Assembly: GCA_019636565.1 (NCBI GenBank)
Contig: JAHBXG010000009.1
Coordinates: 59,294-123,293 of the forward strand
Source: Phycisphaeraceae bacterium
GTDB taxonomy: Bacteria > Planctomycetota > Phycisphaerae > Phycisphaerales > UBA1924
Direction of reading: 5' to 3'
Length of the DNA: 64,000 nucleotides
Each line of letters begins with the position of its first letter. Position 1 is the first letter of the stretch. Below, piece by piece: positions 45,568-56,891 of this stretch. Made by a program: the position numbers and the translations under genes. The notes beneath the pieces are model-generated. The model did not search any database. It was given only the letters and a program-made list of their open reading frames with translations, and was not told the origin of the DNA.

Positions 45568-47397
45568 CTAGTTGAAGCGGTTGTTGGCAGCGGCTTCCGG
45601 CGGCACACCGAAGATGTCTGAGCCGAAATTCCGGTCGATCACGAGGCCATACCCGTAATTCGCCCGGAACCCGTTTCGGATAACCGCCAGCGGGAATGCC
45701 CAGAAGTTTGTTCCGACGTTGACCATGTCATCGGCCTTCAGGAAAACGTCGGGCTGCGTGCCTTCGGCGATCGCACGCATGTCCAGCCGCACCATGGCCT
45801 GTTGTCCATCTCCGACCACCCGGATCAGGTCCACTCGCTCAGGAATGGCCAAATTTGACAGCCCACCCGAAGCGGAGGTCACCGCCCGCAACAGCGTCAG
45901 ACGCCCGGTTTCCGAGAGGTTGTACACACCCGGCCGATTCACCTGGCCGGCGATATAAACCTCACCCCGCGGCATCGACGGGATACGGATGATGTCGCCC
46001 GGCCTGACCACGATGTTCAGGCTCGTATCACCCGCGATCAACTGCTGAAACGGGATTCGGATGATGCGTTGAGCAACCACTCGCCGTTGTTCTGCCGGAA
46101 GGTCTTTCTTTGCCTCAGCGCGGCCCGACGGCGTGGTTGCTAGTTGCACCCATTTTCCATCGATGAACACCCACGAACTCTGAGGCTCCGACGTACCGGG
46201 GGCCGGCTGCGCGTTCCGGCTCGGGTCTGGAAGATCGACGGTGGGGCTGCTCCCGCGTCCGGTGCTCGGCTCATCCCCGAATCGATTTTCCCGCCGTGCC
46301 AATACCGGGCCCGAGGTGTACCCAGTCATCATTCCCGGCGATGGGAGGTCCACCGGCGGAGTGGCGGGCTCTTGCGGTTTCGGAGCCGGAGGTTGAGATG
46401 CCGGCGCGGGCACTGGTGTCGGAGCCGGTGTGGTGGGAGCAGGGGCGGGGGCCGGATTCTGCGAGGGTGGGGCATCCGGCATCGGAACGGGCGGCTCGCT
46501 CTGAGGGCGCGTTGGTGGCTGGCCCGGCTGAGTCGAGGGGGTCTGATCGCCTGGCGTGGAGAGCTGATCGATGAGGTCGATGAGAGATTCGCCGCTCTTG
46601 GGCGGTTCGCTCGGAGTCATCGAATCGCCGTTTGTCGCAGGTCGACTCTGTCCTGCACCAGGCAAAGGCGAGCGGCGGGTATCGCGCGGGCTCATGGCGC
46701 GCTCGTCAAGTTGTACCTGACGGATGACAAAGACTTCTTTCGTCATGTCGTCGATGCGCCCGCCCGCGGTGATCGCCTCGATGAGCTTGTAGTCGATGGA
46801 CGGGATGAAGTATGGCCCCGGTCGCTCGATGGCTCCGACCATCGTAAATGTCTGCTGGCGGAGCTCCCGGATGTCGACGCCGACCAGCGGCTCGGCAATG
46901 AATTTCTTCATGCCGTCCGCGACGGTGTCGCGCACCTGCTCGATGGACTTGCCCGAAACAAAGAGCCGTCCGATCTGCGGGAGTTCGATCATGCCGATGG
47001 GATCGACCACGCGCTCGAACAGCTCGGGGGGCGCGCCCGACTGCACAAAGTCATAGATTTCAATTCGGAGAGAATCCCCGGGGCCCACGCGGTAGTCGCG
47101 CGGATCGGTGTAAAGATCTTCCGGGGTGGGGGCGCTGTGCTCTACCAGATCGCCCTTGGCATCTTCGATGCTGGCGATTCGTTCGAGCACCGGCACCTTG
47201 GTAGGGGTGTGTTCCCAGCGGCCCAGCACACTCGGATCAATGAACGAGTCGGATTCGCATCCAACCATCGCCATCCCGACGACGCCGCCGGCGATCGCGA
47301 GAATCCTCGCGGCGGAACGTCCTAATGCAGAGCGGTTCCGGAAGTGGTGGAGGATGGATGTTTCGGTCGGATTCAAACTGGGCTCCTGGCTCGGCAT
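45568..47397 (-). CDS. Wza-like polysaccharide export lipoprotein with SLBB domains
   Basis: A 609-residue outer-membrane export protein. The lipobox is at Cys47 (VVGMAMVGC). A polysaccharide-export (Poly_export) domain spans about 98-180 (YRVGPGDSLRIEIYDF to FIAEPLVGVDIRE). The first SLBB domain starts at TFTMVGAIERPGPYF (about 183-231) but is interrupted by about 205 Pro/Ser/Thr-rich residues (232-438) before resuming at RIIRIPFQQLIAGD. A second SLBB (EVYIAGQVNRPGVYNLSETG, about 476 on) follows. It likely forms the outer-membrane channel for the polymer. It is the first gene of the leftward cluster; an AGGAAG ribosome binding site precedes the ATG. Confidence 0.88.
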   Translation of the reverse strand: MPSQEPSLNPTETSILHHFRNRSALGRSAARILAIAGGVVGMAMVGCESDSFIDPSVLGRWEHTPTKVPVLERIASIEDAKGDLVEHSAPTPEDLYTDPRDYRVGPGDSLRIEIYDFVQSGAPPELFERVVDPIGMIELPQIGRLFVSGKSIEQVRDTVADGMKKFIAEPLVGVDIRELRQQTFTMVGAIERPGPYFIPSIDYKLIEAITAGGRIDDMTKEVFVIRQVQLDERAMSPRDTRRSPLPGAGQSRPATNGDSMTPSEPPKSGESLIDLIDQLSTPGDQTPSTQPGQPPTRPQSEPPVPMPDAPPSQNPAPAPAPTTPAPTPVPAPASQPPAPKPQEPATPPVDLPSPGMMTGYTSGPVLARRENRFGDEPSTGRGSSPTVDLPDPSRNAQPAPGTSEPQSSWVFIDGKWVQLATTPSGRAEAKKDLPAEQRRVVAQRIIRIPFQQLIAGDTSLNIVVRPGDIIRIPSMPRGEVYIAGQVNRPGVYNLSETGRLTLLRAVTSASGGLSNLAIPERVDLIRVVGDGQQAMVRLDMRAIAEGTQPDVFLKADDMVNVGTNFWAFPLAVIRNGFRANYGYGLVIDRNFGSDIFGVPPEAAANNRFN

Positions 47398-47663
47398 CGG
47401 TCACACTTCCTCGGTGTCGGACCGGAAGCCGGCACCGTATCACCCGTCAGGCCTTTGTCAATCCTGTCTCTCACCCCCGATGGCCCGGCGGATCGAAAGG
47501 ATCCACCTCCCAACGGAGGTCTTGTACCTGCATCGGCTCAATACCCGAAGGGTTTTGATCGGACCTTCGCTTGTCGCATGATGAAGGTTCGCGCAGAAGA
47601 TGCGGCATTCGATCGGCTGGGCCTTCCATTGGGTCGGGCGCAAACCCTAGAGTCCCACCACGA

Positions 47664-48734
47664 ATGACCCCTTCCAATGGCATATTGCCGCCGGGAATGA
47701 CGCCCGAAGCGCTCGCCAAGACCCTGGCGCGCCACCCCCGTCCGGCCGGCGGGGATCCGCTGCGCAGGGTCGATCAGCCGCTGGTCAGCCTTTCGGGAAT
47801 GATTTTGAACAACCAGGGGGCGATGCCGGAGCAATTGCACGTCAAGCGCAAGCCTCCGTGGCTCAAGGCAAAGGTTCCGGGCGGTCCGGGCTACAACCGT
47901 TTGCGTAACATCATGGACGAGCACAAGTTACACACGGTATGCGAAGAGGCCGGGTGTCCCAATATGGGAGAGTGCTGGGCCCGAGGCGTGGCCACGATCA
48001 TGATCCTGGGAGACACCTGCACCCGTGCCTGCGGCTTTTGCAACGTTAAGACCGGGCGGCCCCAGGCGGTGGACCGGGACGAGCCTCGCCGCGTTGCGGC
48101 AAGCCTGGCTCTCATGGGCCTCAAGCACGTCGTGATCACCAGTGTCAACCGGGATGAACTGTCCGACGGCGGGGCAGGAATCTGGGCGGAAACGATCATC
48201 CGAACGCGGGAGTCGTGTCCGTCCATGAGCGTCGAAGTGCTGATACCCGATTTTGAGGGGAATTGGCCGGCATTACAAATGGTGATCGATGCGAAGCCGC
48301 ACATCATCAACCACAATCTCGAATCGGTTCGGCGGATGTACCCGGCGGTGCGTCCGAGTGCGAAGTTTGATCGGTCGGTGGAACTGCTTCGGCGGGTGAA
48401 GGAGCAGGGGGGCGTCGCGAAAACGGGCATCATGGTCGGCATCGGCGAAAAAGACGACGAAGTGCTGGCGCTGATGGATGAAGTGATCGCCGGCACGCAG
48501 ACGCCGATGGGGGCGTGCGACATTTTGACGATCGGCCAGTATCTGCAGCCCACCCGTAATCACCTTCCGATGGACCGGTGGGTTCACCCGGACACGTTTG
48601 CGATGTTCAAAGAAGAGGGACTTGCTCGCGGGTTCAAGGTGGTGGAGAGCGGTCCGCTCGTCCGCAGCAGTTATCATGCGGATCATCAGGCGGATGTGCT
48701 GACGGACATCCTGAACGCGCGAGAATCAATGTAG
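47664..48734 (+). CDS. lipA: Lipoyl synthase
   Basis: Radical-SAM enzyme that inserts two sulfurs into protein-bound octanoyl groups, giving lipoylated H protein and 2-oxoacid dehydrogenases. The 356-residue protein has the auxiliary cluster motif CEEAGCPNMGEC (CX4CX5C), the SAM cluster CTRACGFC (CX3CX2C) and the conserved C-terminal RSSYHA. The first 45 residues (MTPSNGILPPGMTPEALAK...) are a longer than usual leader. The ATG at 47664 is used. lipB was not seen. gcvH lies far away at 9 kb. Confidence 0.95.
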   Translation: MTPSNGILPPGMTPEALAKTLARHPRPAGGDPLRRVDQPLVSLSGMILNNQGAMPEQLHVKRKPPWLKAKVPGGPGYNRLRNIMDEHKLHTVCEEAGCPNMGECWARGVATIMILGDTCTRACGFCNVKTGRPQAVDRDEPRRVAASLALMGLKHVVITSVNRDELSDGGAGIWAETIIRTRESCPSMSVEVLIPDFEGNWPALQMVIDAKPHIINHNLESVRRMYPAVRPSAKFDRSVELLRRVKEQGGVAKTGIMVGIGEKDDEVLALMDEVIAGTQTPMGACDILTIGQYLQPTRNHLPMDRWVHPDTFAMFKEEGLARGFKVVESGPLVRSSYHADHQADVLTDILNARESM

Positions 48735-48802
48735 AACATTCGATGCCGTCGTTCGGAGCCGAGTCTCCGTGCGCTCGCGGTTTTGCTGTAACATGCGGAT
48801 CG

Positions 48803-49951
48803 ATGGCGGAAGTCACTGAAAGCAGGAAGTTGCAAAGGGCGAACTGGCCGGCGCTCTTTGTGGGCATTTACCTCGTGTTTGCGCCGATGCCCGTTTTGTT
48901 GATGGCGATTCCGCAGCGGCCTTTTTCTCTGCCGTATGTGCTGATTGCGGGGACGATTGGCGGACTCATTTCGGTCAGCTGGGCGGCCGCCTTCATCTTC
49001 CGGAGGTTCGCCTGGCTGGCGTTCATTGTGCCTGGATCGATTCTGGTTCCCTGGGCCCTGAGCAGGGGTGCGGCCAAACTTGGTGCCGCTTTGTTTGTCG
49101 CTGAACAGTCGGCCACCACGCACCGGTTGTTGTACGTCCTCTTCGGCATCTGTTCGATCATCGCGGGTTATGTTCTGCTGGTGGGAGTGATTCGCCGGTT
49201 TGATCGCATCGGCGCACGGTCCCTTGCTGAGCTTGATGTTGCCCGGCGGATGCACGAGTCGATCGTGCCGTCGATTGCAATTTCGACCGGGCAGGCCGAC
49301 GTGTTCGCACGATCCGAAGCGTCGAGCGAGATGGGAGGCGATCTGATCGATCTGGTGGTTCGGGACGACGGCCGCGAGATAGATCTGTTTCTCGCGGACG
49401 TTTCCGGGCATGGAGTTGGCGCCGGCATCGTGATGGGGATGTTGAAAGCGAGCATCCGAACGAGGCTGCTCGCCGCCGGCGATCTTGGAAGCATTCTGAC
49501 CGATGTGAACCGAATCATCTGCGATCTCACCAAGCCTGAAATGTTCGCCACGCTTGCGTGCGTGCGGCTGCGGCCCGGGAGCGTTCAGTACGCGATGGCG
49601 GGACACCTGCCGATTCTGCGGATTTCCGCCGATCCCAAAGCGTGCGAAGAGTTTGAGAATCAGCATCTTCCGCTGGGCGTGGACGCGCCGATCGAGTTCA
49701 CCTTTGGAGAATTGACTCCAAGTCCTGGCGACACCCTGGCGATATTCAGCGACGGCCTGGTGGAGGTTCGAAACAGCGCGGGCCAAGAATTCGGCCTTGC
49801 CGCTGCGAACGCACTGGTTTTCGAAGAAGTGGTCGGGGCGCAGGGGATCGATCTGAGCCTCGTATACGATCGGATTCTGCAGCGAGTCCGGGCCTTTGGC
49901 CCTCAGTTTGATGATCAGACTTTGTTGCTTGTGAGAATAAAACAGCCTTAA
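48803..49951 (+). CDS. SpoIIE/RsbU-type PP2C phosphatase with membrane domain
   Basis: A 382-residue protein with four hydrophobic helices in the first ~130 residues and a C-terminal PPM/SpoIIE serine phosphatase domain. Phosphatase motifs are SSEMGGDLIDLVV, LFLADVSGHGVGAGIVM, MAGHLPIL, IFSDGLVEVRN and a final DDQTLLLVR, so the metal-binding Asp residues are present. Such enzymes dephosphorylate anti-anti-sigma proteins in partner-switching pathways, though no such partner is in the window. Start ATG 48803; one at 48743 is possible. It is followed 37 bp on by an HD-GYP gene. Confidence 0.85.
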   Translation: MAEVTESRKLQRANWPALFVGIYLVFAPMPVLLMAIPQRPFSLPYVLIAGTIGGLISVSWAAAFIFRRFAWLAFIVPGSILVPWALSRGAAKLGAALFVAEQSATTHRLLYVLFGICSIIAGYVLLVGVIRRFDRIGARSLAELDVARRMHESIVPSIAISTGQADVFARSEASSEMGGDLIDLVVRDDGREIDLFLADVSGHGVGAGIVMGMLKASIRTRLLAAGDLGSILTDVNRIICDLTKPEMFATLACVRLRPGSVQYAMAGHLPILRISADPKACEEFENQHLPLGVDAPIEFTFGELTPSPGDTLAIFSDGLVEVRNSAGQEFGLAAANALVFEEVVGAQGIDLSLVYDRILQRVRAFGPQFDDQTLLLVRIKQP

Positions 49952-49988
49952 TTGCTTCGTTCCCCAAACGCGTACCCTCACCCGCTTG

Positions 49989-50654
49989 ATGTCGCCCGAA
50001 ATCATCCAGGCGCTTGTAGGTCTCCTCGAAGCCAAGGACATGAGCACCGCTGCGCACACTTGGCGCGTGGTGCTTTACACGCGTGCGCTGGCGGAAAAGG
50101 CGGGTGCGGACCACGACCTGCTGGAGCGGCTGACGGTGGCTGCGGCGCTGCACGACATCGGGAAGATAGAGATCCCCTCCAGCATCCTGCAGAAGCCGGG
50201 CAAGTTGACCGACGCCGAGTTCGAGATCATGAAGACCCACACGACGCTCGGTCACGAGCGGCTGGTGCGGATGGGAGAGTCGGACGCGGTGGTGCTTGAT
50301 TTGGTTCGATCGCACCACGAGCGATTCGATGGTCTGGGCTATCCCGACGGCCTGGCGGGGGAGCAGATACCAAGAGCCGCCCGCTACTTTGCCGTGATCG
50401 ATTCGTTCGATGCGATGACCAGTCTGCGTCCGTATCGGCGCGACACCGGTGAGGGGGCGGCAGAAAGAGCGATCAGCGAACTCCAGAATGGGATCCGCAA
50501 TCGGTACTGCCCCGGAACGGTTGAAATGTTCGTGGATCTCTACCGCACCGGCGGGCTGTCGTGGATACTGGAGTATTTCAACGACGAGGCCCAGGTTCCG
50601 GCCCTGTCCGGATTGTCCGAAGTATCGAAGGCCGGCATATCGGCGAGAAAATGA
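49989..50654 (+). CDS. HD-GYP domain phosphodiesterase
   Basis: A 221-residue single-domain protein with a full HD-GYP domain: AHTWR (His23), HDIGK (His55, Asp56), HTTLGHERL, then HHERFDGLGYPDGLAG and the late DSFDAMTSLRPYR. These residues bind metals and hydrolyse cyclic di-GMP, linking the gene to the PilZ proteins nearby. There is no sensor or receiver domain, so activity is likely controlled by expression or by a partner. The ATG at 49989 is chosen; a TTG lies one codon upstream. It may share a transcript with the SpoIIE-type phosphatase. Confidence 0.9.
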   Translation: MSPEIIQALVGLLEAKDMSTAAHTWRVVLYTRALAEKAGADHDLLERLTVAAALHDIGKIEIPSSILQKPGKLTDAEFEIMKTHTTLGHERLVRMGESDAVVLDLVRSHHERFDGLGYPDGLAGEQIPRAARYFAVIDSFDAMTSLRPYRRDTGEGAAERAISELQNGIRNRYCPGTVEMFVDLYRTGGLSWILEYFNDEAQVPALSGLSEVSKAGISARK

Positions 50655-50741
50655 GCGTCGCGGGGTCCGCGCCCGAGGCCCGCTTGCGCCGTATCCTTCT
50701 CCCCGCTCGGCGAAGGCAAAAAAGCCCAGTCGGGCCGAGAT

Positions 50742-50816
50742 GGTGGCCATAGCTCAGTTGGTTAGAGCACGAGGTTGTGATCCTCGGGGTCGCGGGTTCG
50801 AGTCCCGTTGGCCACC
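50742..50816 (+). tRNA. tRNA-His (anticodon GTG)
   Basis: A 75-base cloverleaf. The acceptor stem is GTGGCCA/TGGCCAC with the tRNA-His-specific extra G at position -1 (50742) opposite C73 (50816). The anticodon arm is CGAGG-TTGTGAT-CCTCG, giving anticodon GTG, and the T arm has GGTTCGAGTCC. The 3' CCA is not encoded (CTTC follows). Confidence 0.97.
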
Positions 50817-50848
50817 CTTCGACAGCATGCCGGGAGAGGAGCCCCTCC

Positions 50849-51274
50849 TCAACTCCAGGCGAGTTTCTTCAGTGCTTCCGCCATGTCCGGGGGCACGATC
50901 ATCGCGCTCAATCGCGTCTGCTTTACCAGTCCAAAGTTGGAGAATCGCTTGTCGGCTTTCACGGCTGCGAGGGTGACGTTGGCTTTGGCCCGGCGGACCG
51001 CTTTCAGATCGATCACCGGAAACTTGGTTTCTCCGGCGCCGGTCAGCCCTGGTTTCTTTGGATCGGGGTACGCGTTGGTCAGAATCTTCGCGAGCCCGAC
51101 AATCGCCTTCTCGTCACCGGTGTGGTAGATGAGAGCCTCGTCGCCTTTGCGGGCTTCGCGCAGAGCCTTGAGTGCCGCGGGATTGGTGATGCCGGTCCAA
51201 GTGGTGGTTCCGTCGCGCTCGAGGTCGGCGAAGGAGTACTCGCTCGGTTCGGTCTTGAGAAGAAAAGTTGCCAT
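50849..51274 (-). CDS. EVE domain-containing protein
   Basis: A 141-residue protein consisting of one EVE domain: FLLKTEPSEYSFADLERDG, TTTWTGITNPAALKALREARKGDEALIYHTG and the C-terminal LVKQTRLSAMIVPPD. EVE domains belong to the PUA-like fold and are thought to bind modified bases in DNA or RNA. The ATG at 51274 is used; the longer frame upstream overlaps the PilZ gene. Confidence 0.9.
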   Translation of the reverse strand: MATFLLKTEPSEYSFADLERDGTTTWTGITNPAALKALREARKGDEALIYHTGDEKAIVGLAKILTNAYPDPKKPGLTGAGETKFPVIDLKAVRRAKANVTLAAVKADKRFSNFGLVKQTRLSAMIVPPDMAEALKKLAWS

Positions 51275-51297
51275 GACGCGCTCTGCGCCATGATAGT

Positions 51298-52482
51298 TCA
51301 GGCGGCTCTGGCCCGTTCGCAGGCGGCGATGACATCGGCGAGCACAACGGCCGACTCCTTCGCGCTCTTGGTCCAAACGAGCATCTGGAGCGCCCGCTCG
51401 ACAGCCGGGACCATGCCTCCAAAGCCCAGGGCGGGCGCGGTGCCGGCGATCATGAGGCAGATTCGCTCGCATTCCGGGGCGCTGTCGCGCTCGATTGCTC
51501 CGCGCATCGTTTCTGCCGCGGCATGGAGCTGTGCAATGAATTCGGGGAGCACTTCTGCCGCAGGATCATCGGTGGAAAGGGCGGCAATCGAACTGCCCGA
51601 TGCGGAAGAATTGTTGGCTCCCAGGAATTCGGCGAGGGCGCGCAGCAGCCGGTCGCAACTGAGCGGCTTTCCGAGGACGCCGTCGCAGGCCGCGGCGCGT
51701 GCGGCGGCGCGGGATTGGAGCGAGACATCGGGCGTGATGATGAGAACGGGAGTGCGAACCCCGACAGCGCGGACGGCGGAGATGAGTTCCGCGGCGATTC
51801 CGTCGGCGAGTTGCAGAGCGACGAGCACCAGGTCGGCCGGTTCGCGGAGAGCCGCGAGCGCTTCGGTCTGCGTGGCACAGCTCCGCACGCGAATTCCGGT
51901 TCCTTTGGTGAAGTGCCGGATGAGGCGCTGTTCCTGCTCGTCGGGATCGACCACGAGGAGGGAGCCGGAAAGTTGCTCGGGTGCAACGCGTTCCTGGCTG
52001 TAGATCTCGGCGCCGGCGTCGAGCGAAACGAATTCCTTGGCATCGATGGGACGATCGAATCGCACTCCCAGTTCGTGCACCATTCCACCCCGGTGCTTGC
52101 AGCGTGCCAGCGACCCGAACACACCGACTTCCCCGCGGGTGGGATGGGGAAGCCAAAGGACGCAACGCCCGCGCTCGTGCAGGTACGCGGTATGAAAAAG
52201 CGAGATACCGCCCCGGGAGAGATTGCGGCATGCGAGTTTGAGAAGCAACTGTGTGCCGCCGGGTTGATCGATCTGGATTCGGATGCGCTCGCGATGGAAC
52301 GGCCAGCGGACGAAATCGCGTTTCAGATCGGCCGGGCGTCCGCGTTCGAGCGCGTCGAGGCGGGAGGCCAGGGCGCGTACGCCATCGAGGTCGAGCCCGA
52401 GCGTGTTCTTTCGGGCGCCCGCCGAGTCTTCGCTCCAGCCGCTCTGATTCCCCCAACTCGCAGTGCCCTCGTGCATATCCAT
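51298..52482 (-). CDS. PilZ + receiver-like + HPt-like protein (paralogue 1)
   Basis: A 394-residue protein. The PilZ domain spans about 55-155, with CRNLSRGGISLF (N-x-S-x-G-G) and an upstream Arg-rich RWPFHRER. A receiver-like domain (about 173-288) keeps the first acidic strand (LLVVDPDE) and the KPL lysine (K272), but the phosphoacceptor Asp is Ala222 in DLVLVALQLADG. The C-terminal helical part (about 308-394) resembles an HPt domain whose active His is missing: ICLMIAGTAPALGF stands where A-H-x-L-K-G-S normally occurs. It is therefore likely a c-di-GMP receptor with pseudo-phosphorelay domains. The start at 52482 has an AAGGGA box. A tandem paralogue lies upstream. Confidence 0.75.
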   Translation of the reverse strand: MDMHEGTASWGNQSGWSEDSAGARKNTLGLDLDGVRALASRLDALERGRPADLKRDFVRWPFHRERIRIQIDQPGGTQLLLKLACRNLSRGGISLFHTAYLHERGRCVLWLPHPTRGEVGVFGSLARCKHRGGMVHELGVRFDRPIDAKEFVSLDAGAEIYSQERVAPEQLSGSLLVVDPDEQEQRLIRHFTKGTGIRVRSCATQTEALAALREPADLVLVALQLADGIAAELISAVRAVGVRTPVLIITPDVSLQSRAAARAAACDGVLGKPLSCDRLLRALAEFLGANNSSASGSSIAALSTDDPAAEVLPEFIAQLHAAAETMRGAIERDSAPECERICLMIAGTAPALGFGGMVPAVERALQMLVWTKSAKESAVVLADVIAACERARAA

Positions 52483-52608
52483 TCGTTGGTCCCTTGCCGT
52501 TTTCCGTCCGGAGCCGGAGTTCAAGGATCGGTTGCCGCGGGGTGCGGATTCAGGCAGCGCGTGGGTCTTCGCGCGAGTGGGGAGTTCAAACGTCCGAGAG
52601 CGCCGGGA

Positions 52609-53772
52609 TCAAGCGACGCGACGGACCGCCTGTGCGCTCTCGCAGGCGTCGATCAACCGCTGCAGCGCGGCCTTGGACGATTCGACGGACCTGGTTTGCG
52701 TGAGCGAACGCACCGCCTGCTCGGCGAGAGCGCCGATCCCGGCGAACCCCATCGTCGGGGCGGCGGACGCGATCTGCGAGCAGATCGCCTGCGTCGCGTC
52801 AGCTTCGCTGCGTTCGAGCAGGCCCCGCAGATCCGCCCCCGATGCGTTGAGACTTCGGACGAATTCGGGCAGCATGGCGACCTTTTCGTCGCTGACGCCC
52901 ATGGAACTTACCGTTGACGCGCCGGAACGCCCCACGATCAGGAATTCAGCCAGGGCACGCGCGAACACGTCGCGGGTGAGTGGCTTGGCGATGACAGCGG
53001 AGGGTTGGAGTTCTTTGAGGATCCGCTGACGCTCATCGAGCCCGCGTGCCGTGACCACCAGAATCGGAGTGGACAATCCCGCTTCGGCGACCGCACGCAG
53101 GAACTCGCGTAGTTCGAGAGTCTGCTGGTCGGGGTCGGCGATGATCAGGTCGGCGCCCTCTGCGGCATGCGCGAGCGCCTGTGCCTGATCGACGGCGCAC
53201 CGGAGGCGGACTTCCGTTCCCTTCAGAAAGCTCTGCACCAGCTTTGCTTCCATTCCGCTGGTGCCGACGAGCACGATGCAGCCGCGCATCTCTTCGTCTT
53301 TGACGTTTTCGAGTGTGAACCAGTCTTCGAGTGGATCAAGGTGCAGATAGTCCGCGGGCTTGATCGGGCTGTCGAACTTGATCCCGAGTTGATGAATCAG
53401 CGAGCGAACATGGGCGCAATGGGCGACTCTGCCGGTCACTGGCGCGATGCCGCGGGCCGCGTGACGGAAGTTCAGCACCACCTTTGTGCCGACGTGCAAG
53501 AACGAGTTGTGAAGCAGTGCCGCGCCGCCGCTGGAGAGATTGCGGCAGACGACGTTCAGCTTTGTCGGGACGCTTCCTGCGTGGTGTACCTCGATCTCGA
53601 GCGCCGCCAGCCGGAACTGCCGTCTCTTAAAGCGTCGGTGCTTCCCAGAGGCGGCACCGTCCGCCTCATCCAGCCGCTTCAACAGGGCGGCGAGGTCGTT
53701 GATGCTCAGGCCCAGCGTGTTGATACGTCCCACGCTCTGAGAAGTGCTATCGCGGACTCTCATTTCTGCCAT
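52609..53772 (-). CDS. PilZ + receiver-like + HPt-like protein (paralogue 2)
   Basis: A 387-residue paralogue of the previous gene with the same layout. PilZ (about 45-140) carries CRNLSSGGAALL with FKRRQFR upstream. The receiver-like domain (about 165-280) keeps the phosphoacceptor position (Asp213 in DLIIADPD) and Lys263 (AKPL), but the first acidic pair is lost (IVLVGTSG). The C-terminal helices (about 298-387) resemble an HPt domain with no active His (ICSQIASAAPTMGF). Each paralogue has thus lost different parts of the phosphorelay chemistry. The start at 53772 is supported by a GGGGGTG box; ATGs lie nearby on both sides. The two genes are 126 bp apart and probably arose by duplication. 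Confidence 0.75.
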   Translation of the reverse strand: MAEMRVRDSTSQSVGRINTLGLSINDLAALLKRLDEADGAASGKHRRFKRRQFRLAALEIEVHHAGSVPTKLNVVCRNLSSGGAALLHNSFLHVGTKVVLNFRHAARGIAPVTGRVAHCAHVRSLIHQLGIKFDSPIKPADYLHLDPLEDWFTLENVKDEEMRGCIVLVGTSGMEAKLVQSFLKGTEVRLRCAVDQAQALAHAAEGADLIIADPDQQTLELREFLRAVAEAGLSTPILVVTARGLDERQRILKELQPSAVIAKPLTRDVFARALAEFLIVGRSGASTVSSMGVSDEKVAMLPEFVRSLNASGADLRGLLERSEADATQAICSQIASAAPTMGFAGIGALAEQAVRSLTQTRSVESSKAALQRLIDACESAQAVRRVA

Positions 53773-53878
53773 CGAGCACCCCCGAATCGACTGCATCGGA
53801 GGAAAAGCGATGTTCTGTGAGCCAGATGGCCGGGGAGGGGTTACCTCCACCTTTTCAAGGCGGTACAGACGGCACGAA

Positions 53879-56665
<2,787 letters not shown>

Positions 56666-56825
56666 TGCGAAGCCGGAATCTCCTGCCGCGCAGGCGGCGT
56701 GCAAGTCGCAAAACCACCGCGAAAACCGATCCGATCAAAATGCAAACAGTGGTCTAAAAAGTCCAACAGGAATAATAGGCATGCGCCCGCAGAATCGGCG
56801 GAAAACCCGCGAATTCTTGAGCGTC

Positions 56826-56847
56826 AAAAAGGCCTGAAAAACAGGCC
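56826..56847 (-). terminator. Rho-independent terminator of the DUF6159 gene
   Basis: On the minus strand GGCCTG-ttttt-CAGGCC (6-bp GC-rich stem, 5-base loop) is followed directly by TTTTT, about 45 bases after the stop at 56892. This is the best intrinsic terminator in the window. It separates this transcript from gyrB. Confidence 0.75.
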
Positions 56848-56891
56848 GTTCTGTGCGTAGTTCGGGTTGCTGTTCCCGCGTCTGCTTTGGC

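Noticed and set aside
48578..48802. Upstream extension of the SpoIIE-type gene to 48578
   Set aside because: The extra residues lie within lipA in another frame and read as Arg/Gly/Cys-rich noise; the membrane helices begin after the ATG at 48803.
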